Shown here one piece after another: positions 12,354 through 24,950 of a stretch of 64,000 bases of DNA (its first letter is position 1; each line of letters begins with the position of its first letter). The notes under the pieces were generated by a model. It did not search any database. It was not told the origin of the DNA and saw nothing but the letters and a program-made list of their open reading frames with translations. The stretch comes from Adiantum capillus-veneris (lineage: Eukaryota; Streptophyta; Polypodiopsida; Polypodiales; Pteridaceae), in NCBI GenBank assembly GCA_014529385.2, contig CM043964.1:133084420-133148419 (forward strand), in the 5' to 3' direction. The position numbers were made by a program, and so were the translations under genes.

Positions 12354-13095
12354 GAGTCTACCACAAGCTCTCTCTCAATCATTCTTCCCTTCACACACTC
12401 TTGTGAAGCAAGGATTCCATCTCCTTCTCCAAGCTTGAGAAGTTGAGTGCCTACTACCACAAGCTCTTGGCTATGGATGCAAATCCACACAAGAGAATGC
12501 TTATGCTTGCTTACCAATCTCTCTAATCTCCATTAACTCTATGCTAAGCTATGCTACAAGAGCTATGAGTGATTATGTGCAAGGGGTTATTTCTTTCTAG
12601 TAGAGCTACTTCTACTTCTCTCTTCTTCCTCACTCCCTGCTAGCTCTCCTCACCTTTCATGGTGTTTGAGGTCTTGGGATTGAGGCTGGGCATTTTTCAA
12701 GCTCATGCTAATCATGTTTATTGTTGTAGTTATGTTAATGCTTGGTGAGTGAAGCTTACCATCTTCATCTCATCAAGAAGGTCTCAAGGAACACAAACAG
12801 TTGTATTGTAAACAAGTCTTCCGTCATGGAAGAATCTATAATAAAATGCCTATTGGAGGGGGGACCGGCTCCAACTAATCCGGTCCTCTATTGGTGTCAA
12901 TTTCTCTAAACTCTCACTCTCTTTTACAAGTATTGATCATGCCATGTTAATGAAGTAATGTGTTAAGTGTTGCTCTCTCTATCCAAGCACTTTCTTTCTC
13001 ACTATACATCTACACACTAAAGAATACCCAAGGAAATGCTCAATATGTTATTTAGTTTACGCTTCAACTCAAGTTAAAAGGCTAATTCCATTACA
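11685..13095 (+). repeat. Element A 3' LTR
   Basis: It starts TGTCATAAATC and ends ATTACA. It holds a block at about 11914-12085 that the 5' LTR lacks, a G homopolymer near 12084-12102 and a long CT microsatellite at 12297-12349. Confidence 0.95.
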
Positions 13096-16000
13096 CTCAG
13101 CGACGATGAAGATCTTCCCATGTACTTTAAGTAGCAATGGACTTTTAGGTCTTCCCTCAATTATTTCAGAAGGTGCTTTTCCTGTAGAAGTATGTACAAT
13201 ATTATTGTACGCATACTCTACAAGAGGTAAGTACTTTTCCCATTGTGAGCGTTGATCTACTTTGGTAACATAAGTCTTTAGTAGATCGAGTATCGTAAGA
13301 TTGGCTATCTCACTTTGGCCATCCGTTTGTGAGTGATAGACCAAAGAGAAATTCAATTTTGTTCCTAGATTTTTCAAGAGACCTTTCTAGAAATTATTGG
13401 TCATTCTAGGATCTCTATCTGACACGATGGATGTTGGCAATCCATGGTGTTTGAAAATCTGTGATATGAAGAGAGTTGCCATTTGGTGTGTCTTAATAGT
13501 CTTTTGACAAGAATAAAGTGCGTTTGCTTGCTAAACCTGTCGACTATTATCCATATTTCTATATTCCCATGGATAGACTTGGATAATCCAAATATAAAAT
13601 CCATGGATATACTCTCCGCAATTGCTCGAGTTATCCAGGTTGCTTCCCTCTATCATACTTGGTATTTTGGCATACCACCATTTTGAAACATACTCTTGTA
13701 TGTCCACTTTCATGGTAGGCGAATAGAAATACGTATCTACTCCTCAGAGAGTAGGTTGAATGCCTCTATGCCCCGCATAGGGAGGAGCATGGGATTCATA
13801 CATGACTTTCTCACAACGGGAGTGGGTAACACATAGCCTATTGCCGTGGAAGAGATAACCATCCTGCAAGGTGAATGGTTCCTCTTTCTTCCCCAAAGCA
13901 AGGACTAACATTATGTCTCTATAGTCAGGGTCAGCAGCATACTCATCTATCGTAGAAGATAGATCATTGTGAGTAGCTTTAAACACCACATTAACTTTTG
14001 GTCGTTGTGAAAGTACAATAGCCACTTGAAAATATGAAAATTAAATTGCGAAAGAAAATTTTCCTACTCATTTTTGTTTGTCGGAAAGCTTGGTTAGCGT
14101 CATGAAGTACTTGAGACTTTGGTGGTCGGTTTCTAGAATAAATGGAATCCCCAATAAATAGTGCTTCCATGTGTCTAGGGCATATAGAATAGCTAAAAGC
14201 TCTTTCTCATAAATTCCTAATATCCATTCATCCGTATTGAGCATGTGGCTCTCATATGTGTGGCATGCCCTTCTTGAAGCAAGAATGCTCCAAGGCAATC
14301 ACCACAAGCATCACATTGGGATGGCTTTGAGATATCCATAAGCTTGAGGAGTGGTTGGGAGGTAAGCTTCTTTTTGAGCATGTCAAAAGAATTTTTCTCC
14401 TTAGTAGTCCATGAATACTTAATGTTCTTCTTTGTTAAGTCATGTACTGGTCTTGCTATTTGAGAAAATCTAGCTATGAAGCATCTATAGCATGCACACA
14501 TGCCAAAAATCTTCTTAGCTCATGTAGATTCCTTGGATTAGGCCATGCTTTTATTACCTCTAACTTCGATGGATCCATCCGGATACCATCTTGAGAGATA
14601 ATTTGACATAATTATTGAATCTCTTGAAGGAAAAATTCGCTTTTCTTTCGGTTGAGAAAAAGCTTGTTCTCCGTCAATGCTTGAAAAATCACTTGGAGAT
14701 GTTGCTTGTGTTCCTCCAAGGACTTGGAGTAGATGATGATATCATCAAAGAACACTCCATTGAATTTGCGGTAGGGTCTAAAGATTTTTTGCATTAGACG
14801 ATTGCACATGGCTGGTGCATTATTCAAGCCAAAAGGCATGACTAGATATTCAAAAAGGCCAAATGTTGTACGAAACACAGTCTTTAGGATATCTTCATTC
14901 ACTATCCTTATTTGATGATAGCCACTTTTAAGGTCAATCCTACTGAAGTAGGTAGAGCCTTGTAGCTTATCAAACAGATCTTCTTCCCAAGGAATGGGAA
15001 ATCTCTTTTTGATAGTGATATGGTTTAGTGCTCAATAGTCCATACATATACGATATGTACCATCTTTCTTTTGCACTAAAAAGATTGGAGAACAAAAGGG
15101 AGAGGAGCTACGCCTCACCATCCCTTTGTCAACCAATTCTTGTACTTGCCTCATGATCTCCTCTTGTTGAGCTTGGGAAAGTCGATAAGGAGGCTTGCTA
15201 GGCGGTGAGATTCCTGGGAGAAGCTCAATTCGATGGTCATCATCCCCTCTTTTTGGAGGTAAGTCCATAGGGATATCATCGATGAACACATCTTAAAATC
15301 CTTTTAGAAAATTAGACAAATCTAACTCTTCTTAATTCTTACCATTTATATTTGATGAAACAATAAGACCTGTTAGGGATTCTTTGACAAAAATTATGTA
15401 CGTAGAAACTGAGCTCTTCATTGATTTATAAAAAAACAAGAGGATTTACAAGTGGTATGGTACGACCAGGTTCCCTAACATCTATATACATGTTCTTTCC
15501 CCCTATAAGTGAAGTAGATTCTCCTTTCAAGGAGCTTCATGTTGGTAGCCATGCGGGTTAAACCATGGAGCCCCTAGGATAGCATCGTCATGTTGGAGAG
15601 GAGAGAAGAAAAAGTCTTCTTTGTCGACATAGCTTTGGACATGGAGCCTCAACTTCCCAATCAAGGGAGTAACGAAGGCTCGCTGTCCCTTGAAAGCAGT
15701 GTTGGCCATTACGGCATCTCCCATCTTGAAAGCTTGAATGTCCAACTTGGTTTGATATGAGGTTGTGAATAGAGCCAGGGTCAAACAAGATGAAGGCATC
15801 ATGCTCCCTTACCTTTCCCCAAGCATAGGAGAGAGGTGCACCTTTGCAATGAGCATCCTCTTTTGGAGCTTTCATGGTGGAAGCTCTAGAAGTCTCATTG
15901 CGAGTATTTCTCTTGGGGCAAGAATGATAGCCATGCCCTTGCTCCCCACACTTAAAACATTTATGGTCCTTGCGAAAAGCTTCAAGATCTTCATGAGAGA

Positions 16001-17238
16001 GTTTGTTTTCACCTTTGTAAACTCCCTTCTCCTTGGACCGATTGTTGTTGTTGTTGTTTTTGGAATTCCCTTGGGAAGAATTTTGGGCATTGGTTTTCCC
16101 GTTTGCATAATTTTTGTCTTTGTTTTCCATGGGCTTGACATACCGTCTAGCCCCTTGTTGGAAATTGATGCACTAAGCAACCATGGTGTGATGGATTACT
16201 TTGATGATAGAATCGGGACGTTGAGAGTTAACGTATTTGGCCATCTCTTTAGGTAAACCTGCACAGAATTGTTGCTTTTGCTTGGCGAAGCCTATCTTTT
16301 GGAAGACAATAGCCTTGAGATGTAAATCCCAAAACTTGTCTACATATTTGTGGATAGACTCATGAGAGAGAAGATTCAAACTGCGCCATTCAGTAAGCAC
16401 TTTGTACTTTGCATCGCTTGCAAGGAATTGCTTCATGATGGAAACTCGTAGAGTTTTCCATGTCTTTGGGGCTTCGCCATTGCCATGAAGGCTAGCCACC
16501 ATTGACGAGAAAATTTCTGGAAGTGCATAGCTACATGGTGTATCTTGGAGGACTCCGTGAAGCCCTCGTCTCCAAAGGACGCATCAAATTGTTGGATGAA
16601 GGCCAATACTTTTTCATGGCACCAAAGGTGCCATCATAGGTGAGAAAAGAGATACTCTTTTCTCCCTCTTTGAACTTCTTGAGCTTTTGTGACCTTTGCC
16701 ATGTAGGGTATGATTAACGATGTACTCCCCTCTTGTATTCTCTAGGAGAATAATCATATCTTTCATCACAAGAGGAGGAAGGTGAAGAAGAAGGAGAAGA
16801 GGGTGACCTCTTTCTTGGCCTTTCTTCCTTTGTTTCCTCTCTCCCCTTTTTGAGTGACAAGGAGAAGAACTGTGGGTTGGACGTTTCCTCTCGGGAGGAG
16901 TTGGCGATCCGCCGTTTTCATGGGGCCACATCTTCATAAAAACTTAAAGTTTCATTACTTTCTTGCTCTTTGGATTCCTCCTCTCGTATGGGAGAGAGTC
17001 TTCTTTTGGGGGTCTCTTAAAGAGGCCTCCTAAGCTCTCTCTCCTCTTCGAGAGGAAAGGAGATCCCGTAAATGCAAAGTTGTTGAGTAACTTCAGCTTG
17101 CAAAGCAGGGTTGCCCATAGCTTACTGCAAGCTAGTGACAAGATAATTGACAAAGATGGGGGCATCATAATTAGCACCTTCATCTGCAAAATCGAAGTTA
17201 TCAATGTTCATTATAATCTCATGGTTATTGTCAGCCAT
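13096..17238 (-). pseudogene. Gypsy B gag-pol (5' part), broken
   Basis: Read from ATG 17238 leftwards, this is a close relative of element A's polyprotein: gag N-terminus; CCHC knuckle CFKCGEQGHGYHSC (about 15920-15965); protease ILFDPGS; RT with FFDDIIIYSKS (about 14720-14755); RNase H with CDACGDCLGA and YEKELLA; integrase with MDFIFGLSKS and HSQTDGQSE. Numerous stops and frameshifts are present, for example near 14500, 14070, 13700 and 13380. It ends at 13096, where element A is inserted; the C-terminal part continues at 4853. It shares the protease DPGS motif with A. Confidence 0.93.
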
Positions 17239-17683
17239 ATTAACTAAATCTGTGTAGAAACTTAGTGGATGCTTTGGCAATTCAAAACCTTAGTTTCCAC
17301 TCCTCTTAGCCTTTGAAAATCGGCACTTATCTACACCCACGGCTCGAAGTGGTTAATTATAGAGAGTAGTGGAGTGGGTCTAATATTGCAGAATTGTCGA
17401 GGGATGGCTCCTTTCGGACTTCTTATGGCTCAATAATGGTAAAGCCGTAGGCGAGTCTAAAAAGACCCCATTGTTAAGTCTAAATCTCTGAGGTGTGCAC
17501 CATATCCTACATAGTGGGCTCAACAAAATCGATAATAGATTCCAATCCCACTTACCCTAATATAATTAACAAAATCAACAATCCCACTTACCCTAATATA
17601 ATTAACAAAATCAACCATTTATAGGCTACTTAAGGACCTCTCTTCTTAAGCAAGAAAAGAAAAACCAAAAGCTCTGATACCAA
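17239..17683 (-). other. Leader and primer-binding site of gypsy B
   Basis: GCTCTGATACCA at 17671-17682 is the reverse complement of the tRNA-iMet primer-binding site. The leader holds a short local duplication at about 17550-17615 (AATCCCACTTACCCTAATAT twice). Confidence 0.9.
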
Positions 17684-18165
17684 TGTAATGAAATGGCCAT
17701 GAACTTTGAGAGTAGTGGAAATTAGAGATAGCACTTTTTTGGAAATACTTGTGAGCATAGAGGGTGAACTTAATTGATGGTAGGAACATAAACATAGCAT
17801 TAGTTAACTTGGAATAAACAATACTTTTGCAACAGAAGAGAGTTTAGAGAATATGACAACAATTGAGGACCCGAATTTACATGTAGGATGCATCACAAGC
17901 AACAAGAGATAGTCCTTGGACAAGTGTCCCCCTTTCCCTTTGAGAGACAGGACTTGATAAATGCAAAAATAATTAATTAAATCCACTAAATTATCATTGG
18001 ACCCCTTGGAAGGCCAACCAATAGGCTTTAGGCACACCATGAGGGCAACATGAGAGAGGAGCATGACAAGTGTGCCTTTTGCTTTCTTTACCAAGCTTGC
18101 TTGTCGAGGGTGTGTGTGTTCTCTCTCATCCCCCTAGCTTTAGGGCTCACCCCCTCTCTTGTAGT
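17684..18165 (-). repeat. Truncated 5' LTR of gypsy B
   Basis: It begins at the primer-binding site with TGTAATGAAATGG and is homologous to parts of the fuller LTR at 19948-22002. It has lost internal sequence. It stops abruptly near 18165 in CTCTTGTAGTGATGG, where gag sequence of a second copy (C) begins. Confidence 0.82.
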
Positions 18166-19530
18166 GATGGTGGAAGCTCTAGAAGTCTCATTGCGAGTAT
18201 TTCTCTTGGGGCAAGAAATGATAGCCATGTCCTGCTCCCCACACTTAAAAACATTTATGGTCGTTGCAAAAAGCTTCAAGCTCTTCATGAGAGAGTTGTT
18301 TTCACCTTTGTAACTCCCTTCTCCTTGGACCGATTGTTGCTGTTGTTGTTTTTGGAATTGCCTTGGAAGAATTTTTGGCATTGGTTTTCACCGTTTGCAT
18401 CATTTTTGTCTTTTGTTTCCATGGGCTTGACATACCGTCTAGCCCCTTGTTGGAAATTGATGCACTAAGCAACCATGGTGTGATGGATTACTTTAATGAT
18501 AGAATCGGGCCTTGACAGTTAACGTATTTGGCCCATCTCTTCAAGTAAACCTACACAGAATTGTTGCTTTTTCTTGGCGAAGCCTATCTTTTCAAAGACA
18601 ATACCTTGAGATGTAAATCCCAAAACTTGTCTACATATTTGTGGGATAGACTCATGAGAGAGAAGCTTCAAACTGCGCCATTCAGTAAGCACTTTGTACT
18701 TTGCATCGCTTGCAAGGAATTGATTCATGATGGAAACTCATAGAGTTTTCCATGTCTTTGGGCTTCGCCATTGCCATGAAGGCTAGCCACCATTGACGAG
18801 AAATTTCTGGAAGTGCATAGCTACATGGTGTATCTTGGAGGAATCCATGAAGCCCTCGTCTCCAAAGGCCGCATCAAATTGTTGGATGAAGGCCAATACT
18901 TTTTCATGGCACCAAAGGTGCCATCATAGATGAGAAAAGAGATACTCTTTTCCCCCTCTTTGAACTTCTTGAGCTTTTGTGACCTTTGCCATGTAGGGTA
19001 TGATTAACGATGTCCTCACTCCCCCTTGTATTCTCTAGAGAAAATCATATATCTTATCATCAGAAGACGAGGAAGGTGAAGAAGAAGGAGAAGAGGGTGA
19101 CCTCTTTCTTGGCGTTTCTTCCTTTGTTTCCTCTCTCCCCTTTCTGAGTGATAAGGAGAAGAACTGTGGGTTGGACGTTTCCTCTCGGGAGGAGTTGGCG
19201 ATCCGCCGTTTTCATGGGGCCACCACATCTTCATAAAAACTTAAAGTTTCATTATTTCTTGCTCCTTTGGATTCCTCCTCTCGTATGGGAGAGAGTCTTC
19301 TTTGGGGTCCTTCAAGAGGCCTCCTCAGACCTCTCCCTCTTGAGAGGAAAGGAGACCCCATAAATGCAAAGTTGTTGAGTAACTTCAGCTTGCAAAGCAG
19401 GGTTTCCCATAGCTTACTGCAAGCTAGTGACAAGATGATGACAAACAGGGGCTTCATAATTAGCACCTTCATGTGCAAAATCGAAGTATCAATGTTCATT
19501 CTAACTCTCTGGTTATCGAGTCAGCCCATA
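18166..19530 (-). pseudogene. Gypsy C gag fragment
   Basis: Minus-strand sequence matches the gag of B (about 15870-17240), from the N-terminus at about 19525 through the CCHC region to the GSS/TMKAP-like linker, and stops at 18166. Frames are broken in many places; for example one extra base falls at the expected start. No protease, RT or integrase follows. The next base to the left is LTR of B. Together with its LTR it forms a partial second copy of the 5' end of the same family. Confidence 0.85.
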
Positions 19531-19934
19531 TTAACAAAATCTGTGTACAAACTTAGTGGATGCTTTGGCAATTCAAAACCTTATTTCCACTCCTCTTAGC
19601 CTTTGAAAATCATCACTTATCTACACCCACGGCTCGAAGTGGTTAATTATATAGAGTAGTGGAGTGGGTCTAATATTGCAGAATTGTCCGAGGGATGGCT
19701 CCTTTCGGACTTCTTATGCTTAATAATGGTAAAGAAAAGAAGGCCGTAGCTAGTCTAAAACGACCCCATTGTTAAGTCCAAATCTCCTGAGGTGTGCACC
19801 ATAACCTACATAGTGGGCTCAGAAAAATTGATAATAGATCCCAATCCCAATTACCCTAATATAATTAACAAAATCAACCATTTATAGGCTACTTAAGGAC
19901 CTCTCTTCTTAATCAAGAAAAGAAAAAACCAAAT

Positions 19935-19946
19935 GCTCTGATACCA
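19935..19946 (-). other. Primer-binding site of gypsy C (tRNA-iMet)
   Basis: GCTCTGATACCA is the reverse complement of TGGTATCAGAGC and directly abuts the LTR at 19948. The leader between gag C and this site (19531-19934) matches that of B. Confidence 0.92.
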
Positions 19947-19947
19947 A

Positions 19948-22002
19948 TGTAATGGAAATGGCCCATGAACCTTTGAGAGTAGTGGAAATTAGAAATAGCA
20001 CTCTTTTGGAAATACTTTGTGAGCATAGAGGTGAACTTAATTGATGGTAGGAACATAAACATAGAATCTACTTAACTTGGGATGAATAATACTTTTGCAA
20101 GAGAGAGAGTTTAGAGAATATGAACAACAATTGAGGACCGATTTATGTGGAGCCGGTCCCCCCTCCAATAGGCATTTGTATTATAGTTTCTCCCATCAAG
20201 AGAGACTTGGTACATACAATTTGCAAAAAGCATAACTATCCCAAACCTCAACCCAAGGTCTCAAACACCTTCGAAGGTGGATGAGAGCTAGTAAGAATGA
20301 GGGTAGGGAAGAGGAAGAAGAAACATTTCATAGGAGAAAGAATTAGTTCCTCACTTATCATCACTCTTCTTTCTAGCATACATAATAGCATAGTAATGAA
20401 GATGGAGAAGATGAAAAGCTTAAGCATTGAAGCGTGGCTCTTGGTTGGATTTTCATCCCATAGCCAAGAGTGTTGGTGTAGGCTCTCAACTTCTCTCCTA
20501 GCTTGGAGAAGGAGATGGAGCTCTTGCACTTTGCACTTCACACAATGAGAAGTGGGAGAGTATACCCCCCCAAGCATACCCCTAGCTTCCTTGGTCGGAC
20601 CCCCCTTGTAGCTCACGCTTGAAGCTTATTGGACCCCTGCAAGACTAACCAATCACATGTAGGATGCATCACAAGCAACAAGGGTAGTCTTGGGACAAGT
20701 GTCCCCCTTTCCCCTTTGAGAGACAGGACTTGATAAATGCAAAAATAATTAATTAAATCCACTAAATTATCATTGGACCCCTTGGAAGGCCAACCAATAG
20801 GCTTTAGGCACACCATGAGGGCAACATGAGGAGGAGCTTGACAAGTGTGCCTTTTGCTTTCTTTGTACCAAGCTTGCCTTGTGCGAGGGTGTGTGTGGTT
20901 TCTCTCATCCCCCTAGCTTTAGGGCTCACCCCCTCTCTTGTAGTGATGGGATTTGACATTTTGAACATCTTAGCAAGCACCTTAGTGAACAAGCATGACA
21001 AAGCACCTCAAGCCTCGATAGTGTTCCCACAAGTACCTCAGGCTCCCTAGTCGGCAAGCACCTCGAGCATCTTAGTCATCAAGCATGAAGCACCTTAGTC
21101 TTCAAGCAGGACAAGCACCTCAAGCATCTTAGTCAGCAAGCACGACAAGCACATCAAGCTTGGGCCAGGTTCCCACCTCAAGCTCAGCCCTAGCTTACCT
21201 AAAATCAAAGGACTTTCTAACACTAACCTTTGGAGGTCTTTAAGGAAGATAATCCTATGGTCTTTAAGTTCCACTAGCTATCCTTGGTCTTTGAGAGGCC
21301 ATCTCTCATTTGATAAATGCAAAAGAAATTAATTAAATTCACTAAATTATCATTGGACCCCATGGAAGGCCGACCAATAGGCTTTAGGCACACCACGAGG
21401 GCAACATGAGGAGGAGCTTGACAAGTGTTCCTTTTGCTTTCTATGTACCAATCTTGCCTTGTGTGAGAGTGTGTGTGTTCTCTTCATCCCCCTAGCTTTA
21501 GGGCTCACCCCCTCTCTTGTAGGGATGGGATTTGACTTTTTGGACACCTTACCCCCAAGCACCTTAGTTAGCAAGCATGACAAATCACCTCAGGCTCCCT
21601 AGTTGGCGGCAAGCACCTCAAGCATCTTAGTCATCAAGCATGATAAGCACATCAAGCACCTTAGTCATCAAGCACGACAAGCACCTCAGCATCTTAGTCA
21701 GTAAGCACGACAAGCATGCTTGGGTCGGGTTCCCACCTCAAGCTCAGCCCTAGCTTACCTAAAATCAAAGGACGTTTTAACACTAACCTTTGGAGGTCTT
21801 TAATAAAGCTAATCCTAAGGTCTTTAAGCTCCATTAGCTATCCTTGCTCTTTGTGGACCCCTTTACCATTGGCCCCGCGTTGAGATAGATCTAAAAGCAC
21901 ACGTCTATATTATAATTCTCGTCCTGTTTATTATTCCACATTAAATGATCAATTTAATATGAGAAAATCATTTGGGTTGGTTAGATATTAGATTTTACGA
22001 CA
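19948..22002 (-). repeat. Gypsy C LTR, expanded by internal tandem duplication
   Basis: On the minus strand it starts TGTCGTAAAATCTAATATC (right end 22002), matching the start of element A's LTR, and ends CCATTACA at 19948. At about 2.05 kb it is much longer than A's LTRs. A block of about 586 bp is repeated (20715-21300 and 21301-21885). Each block carries a minisatellite of roughly 33-36 bp built on AAGCACCTCAAGCATCTTAG. Confidence 0.88.
20965..21175. repeat. Minisatellite in gypsy C LTR
   Basis: Degenerate repeats of AGTCATCAAGCATGACAAGC / ACCTCAAGCATCTT are present, repeated again at about 21545-21725 in the second duplicated block. Confidence 0.75.
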
Positions 22003-23600
22003 ACACCTGCAATACTTTTTTTCTTCTTTTTGGATTATTTACATCATGTTCGATAAGCTTAAATGTCATGGCAGTTATTTTGGATGATGTTTGGCCTAAT
22101 GTTCTCGGAAGAATGATGTTCTTTGGCTAGTTTTTTTGATTAGGACAATCAGATTTCACCTTACTTTTGGTTGTCATCTTACTGATGTCGGACATCCTAC
22201 TGACAATGGGTTGCTATAATTGGGGAGGCTATATATAATATCTTAGTAATTTTGATAATTGTTAAAAAGAATTCTCTGTTAAACTTTTGTATCATTCTTT
22301 GACTGTTTCAGACTGTAGTGCTTGGAATATGCTTGAAACATAAACCTGGCCTACTCTACTACTGGTCTTGAGTTGTGCTTGACCTTGGTATGAATTGTTA
22401 AGACCTACTAGCATGGTTCATACTCTCAGCTGGTTAGTGATGCTTATGGATTTCGTACTGTAGTCCTAGCTCTCAAATCTGACTGAGTATTTGATTAGTT
22501 ATTTGGATTCTGGCTCTTGCTGGCTTTTTACTGATTCTGACTCTTGAAACAAGGATTTTTCCCCGACCTAGATTTTGACGGGTTTCTCTCATCTGATAGT
22601 TTGTTGCACATCAACATTGGCTCTGAAGAAACTTTTTTGATAATATTTTGATACTATTTGGCTACCAATCTACTCATGCAGTCACGTTTTGGATTGATGG
22701 ATTGACACTAACCTCTCTTTAACTACCCAAATATGGGAGGTAGTTGGGTTATGGTTAAATTTTTGCACTCTGACAAAAAAATGTGATTGCTACGTGTGGT
22801 CTGCTGGCTGGATTTTGTTCTAATGATTCCTATATGGTCGACTTAAGTTTCAGCTCATCAGTTTACAATATTTTTGCTTTAGCTTTCCTTAGTTATAACT
22901 ATTAGACACAGCCCTGTCTATTAATTTCCTAAGTTGACTTTAGATATACTCTCTCCATCTTAGAAGTTTTTGTCCCAATATTTGAATGGCTCAACTTTGG
23001 TCCATACATTATGTTGTAGTTACAAATCAGAGCATTGCATACAAGTTTTGGTCCATACATTATGTTGTAGGTACAAAAACAAAGAATTGCATACAATTTT
23101 TGGTTAACTTATGGATGGTTTGACTTTTTTACAGTAAATGGTTACTAAAAAAAGCAGTTTTTAAGATCATATGGTAGGATTTCTTTATAGAAAATGCAGA
23201 AAAACTGAAATTTGTTAAAAACTTTAATATTTAGAATAGTAACTAGTTCAATAATTTTTAAGTTTGACATGGATAACCACTGATAGGTTCTTCGAAGCCT
23301 GCCATACGTAGCCAAGTCTAACAAATTTGTTGTCTTGATGTGGATGCAGGTGAGAATTCTTCTTGACTTAAAAAGGTTTAGCATGCTATAGTCAGACTCT
23401 GAAGACCCTTAATGATTCAATGGGGATGACCTTAACAATCCTATTACTTTCGTATAAAATCATTAGAATGGTACCTCATTCTTATTATGCTATGCATTAA
23501 TGAATCATAAACTGAGTCATTTCTGTACAAATCCTTGTTCAGCTATCTAAAGCCGATTGTCTTTTGAACCTTTTGTTCTTTTGTGTATACGTATCTAGTT
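22003..23600. other. AT-rich sequence without recognisable genes
   Basis: About 1.6 kb to the right of the C LTR. I see no protein-coding similarity and no terminal repeats. A local duplication of TTTGGTCCATACATTATGTTGTAG (about 22998 and 23046) is present. It has no counterpart in copy 2, where this part of the duplication is deleted. Confidence 0.6.
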
Positions 23601-23605
23601 TAATA

Positions 23606-23668
23606 CAACAACAACAACAACAACAAAACACCACACATGCAACACATGTACACAACGCACGCACACGT

Positions 23669-23706
<38 letters not shown>

Positions 23707-23790
23707 CACACACACACACACAACACCACACACACACACACACACACACACACACCACACACACAACCACACACCACACACACACACACG
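23606..23790. repeat. (CAA)n and (CA)n microsatellite cluster
   Basis: CAA repeats at 23606-23626 are followed by interrupted CA repeats to about 23790. Confidence 0.97.
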
Positions 23791-24085
23791 AGCATCCGCC
23801 TCGCTCCCCTTCATGCCTTGTGACGGTCGCCAACCCGTTGATGCTCGTCAGCGATACAGCCGCGCTTTCAAGTATGCCGACCGAGTTTTCCTTGCAGCGT
23901 TGCTGATGCCATGTACTCTGGATGAGGAATTTGGTGATGACAAGTTTCATGGGTTTGGAATTTGGGAGCTGAAACCCATGCCTAGGGACGCAAATACCTA
24001 CTTGTGGGAGCAAGTAGCAACATATTCTGAATATGACAACGAGTATCGCGAGTTCTTTCTCTTTTTCTTTCCTTGTTTGAGATAA
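23791..24085 (+). other. Unidentified open frame, possible exon or relic
   Basis: Downstream of the microsatellite one frame stays open for about 95 codons with non-repetitive composition: short words include SRAFKYADRVFLAALLMP, LDEEFGDDKFHGFGIWEL and YLWEQVATYSEYDNEYREF. It ends at a TAA at 24083. The upstream part of the same frame is just microsatellite, so no start codon is convincing. I do not recognise the family. It could be an exon fragment of a host gene or of an element. No clear splice donor follows. Confidence 0.3.
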
Positions 24086-24950
24086 AAGTCGTGGATTTCA
24101 AAGGTTTTGTATGCATGACAAGTTCATCAATATGTGGGAAAGAAGTTAGGAAATTCCCTCCCCCTGTGTACGGCATTGAATCTAAGTCCTGGTTTTTGTT
24201 GCCCGAGTGCAAAGGCGTCATGGACTATCGATGTGTCTTTGGATTGTAACCAAAGACAAACCGTATTGAAGGAGGGTTGTCTCCCTCGTACCTTATTTGT
24301 CAAAAAGGTATTTTTAATTAGCAATGCCCTTGCTGGTACAGAAGTTCACACAAGTGGACTTTCCTTTTGGAGGTGGCAGTATTGTAGTAGGGGTATTAAG
24401 ACATCAACTCTTTTGTCCTTGTTCTTTAGTGATTTGCTCAAAGCCTGTTACACCATGTGTTGGAGTTTAGTATTGTAATCGGCTTTCTTAGTGCTGATTT
24501 TAAATTGCTTGTTTAAATTTTTAAGGAGTTTTTTTTTTCATTGTTTCAAATAGGGCATAGCCTGCAAGTTTACACTGGATTTAACATGGTGTTGAAAAAG
24601 GTAGGGTATTTATCTTGGTTCCTCATTTCTTGTTTTGGATGGGAGTGTGCAGTTGGATGTCAGGGATGAAAAACTCTCGAGTGAGGAGCCATGAGCAGGA
24701 GAAGGGCACTACCTTGCATAGGTGACGGCCACGTAGAGCAACCTTGTGCAAAAGCCTCACTGGTCGTTTTTCTAAGTGAGTCTCTCTTGTTCCTTTCTTA
24801 CTCTCTTCTATTTCAGTTGTTAAGAATGTTAAGTCAGAAATAAACACTTCTGCCATATGGTTAGATTTGGAGTTACTCCAGACCCGAGCTTCGCTTTGTT
24901 GCAAGTAACAACTGAGGAGCTTTAGACTGAAATAAACAAAAACATTCACT
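24086..24950. other. Sequence without recognisable features
   Basis: I see no supported gene, terminal repeat or RNA. It ends at the point where similarity to copy 2 resumes (24951). Confidence 0.5.

Larger units (their letters stand above)
4854..13095 (+). mobile_element. Complete Ty3/gypsy chromovirus-type retrotransposon, element A
   Basis: It has two LTRs (4854-6103 and 11685-13095), each starting TGTCATAA and ending in ACA. A tRNA-iMet primer-binding site follows the 5' LTR, and a purine-rich stretch (AAGAGAGAGGTAA) precedes the 3' LTR. The interior order is gag, protease, RT, RNase H, integrase, chromodomain, which is Ty3/gypsy order. The flanks are CTCAT (left) and CTCAG (right), a 5-bp target duplication with one mismatch. 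It interrupts gypsy B, a minus-strand relative of the same family. Stops and frameshifts make it non-autonomous. Confidence 0.95.

Noticed and set aside
20960-21725. Regularly spaced AAGCACCTCAAGC repeats considered as a CRISPR array
   Set aside because: Units are degenerate and contiguous without unique spacers, inside a plant LTR; it is a minisatellite.
22950-23110. Possible Stowaway-like MITE (TACTCTCTCCATCTTAGAAG)
   Set aside because: Only one end resembles the Stowaway terminus; no matching inverted end or TA duplication was found nearby.
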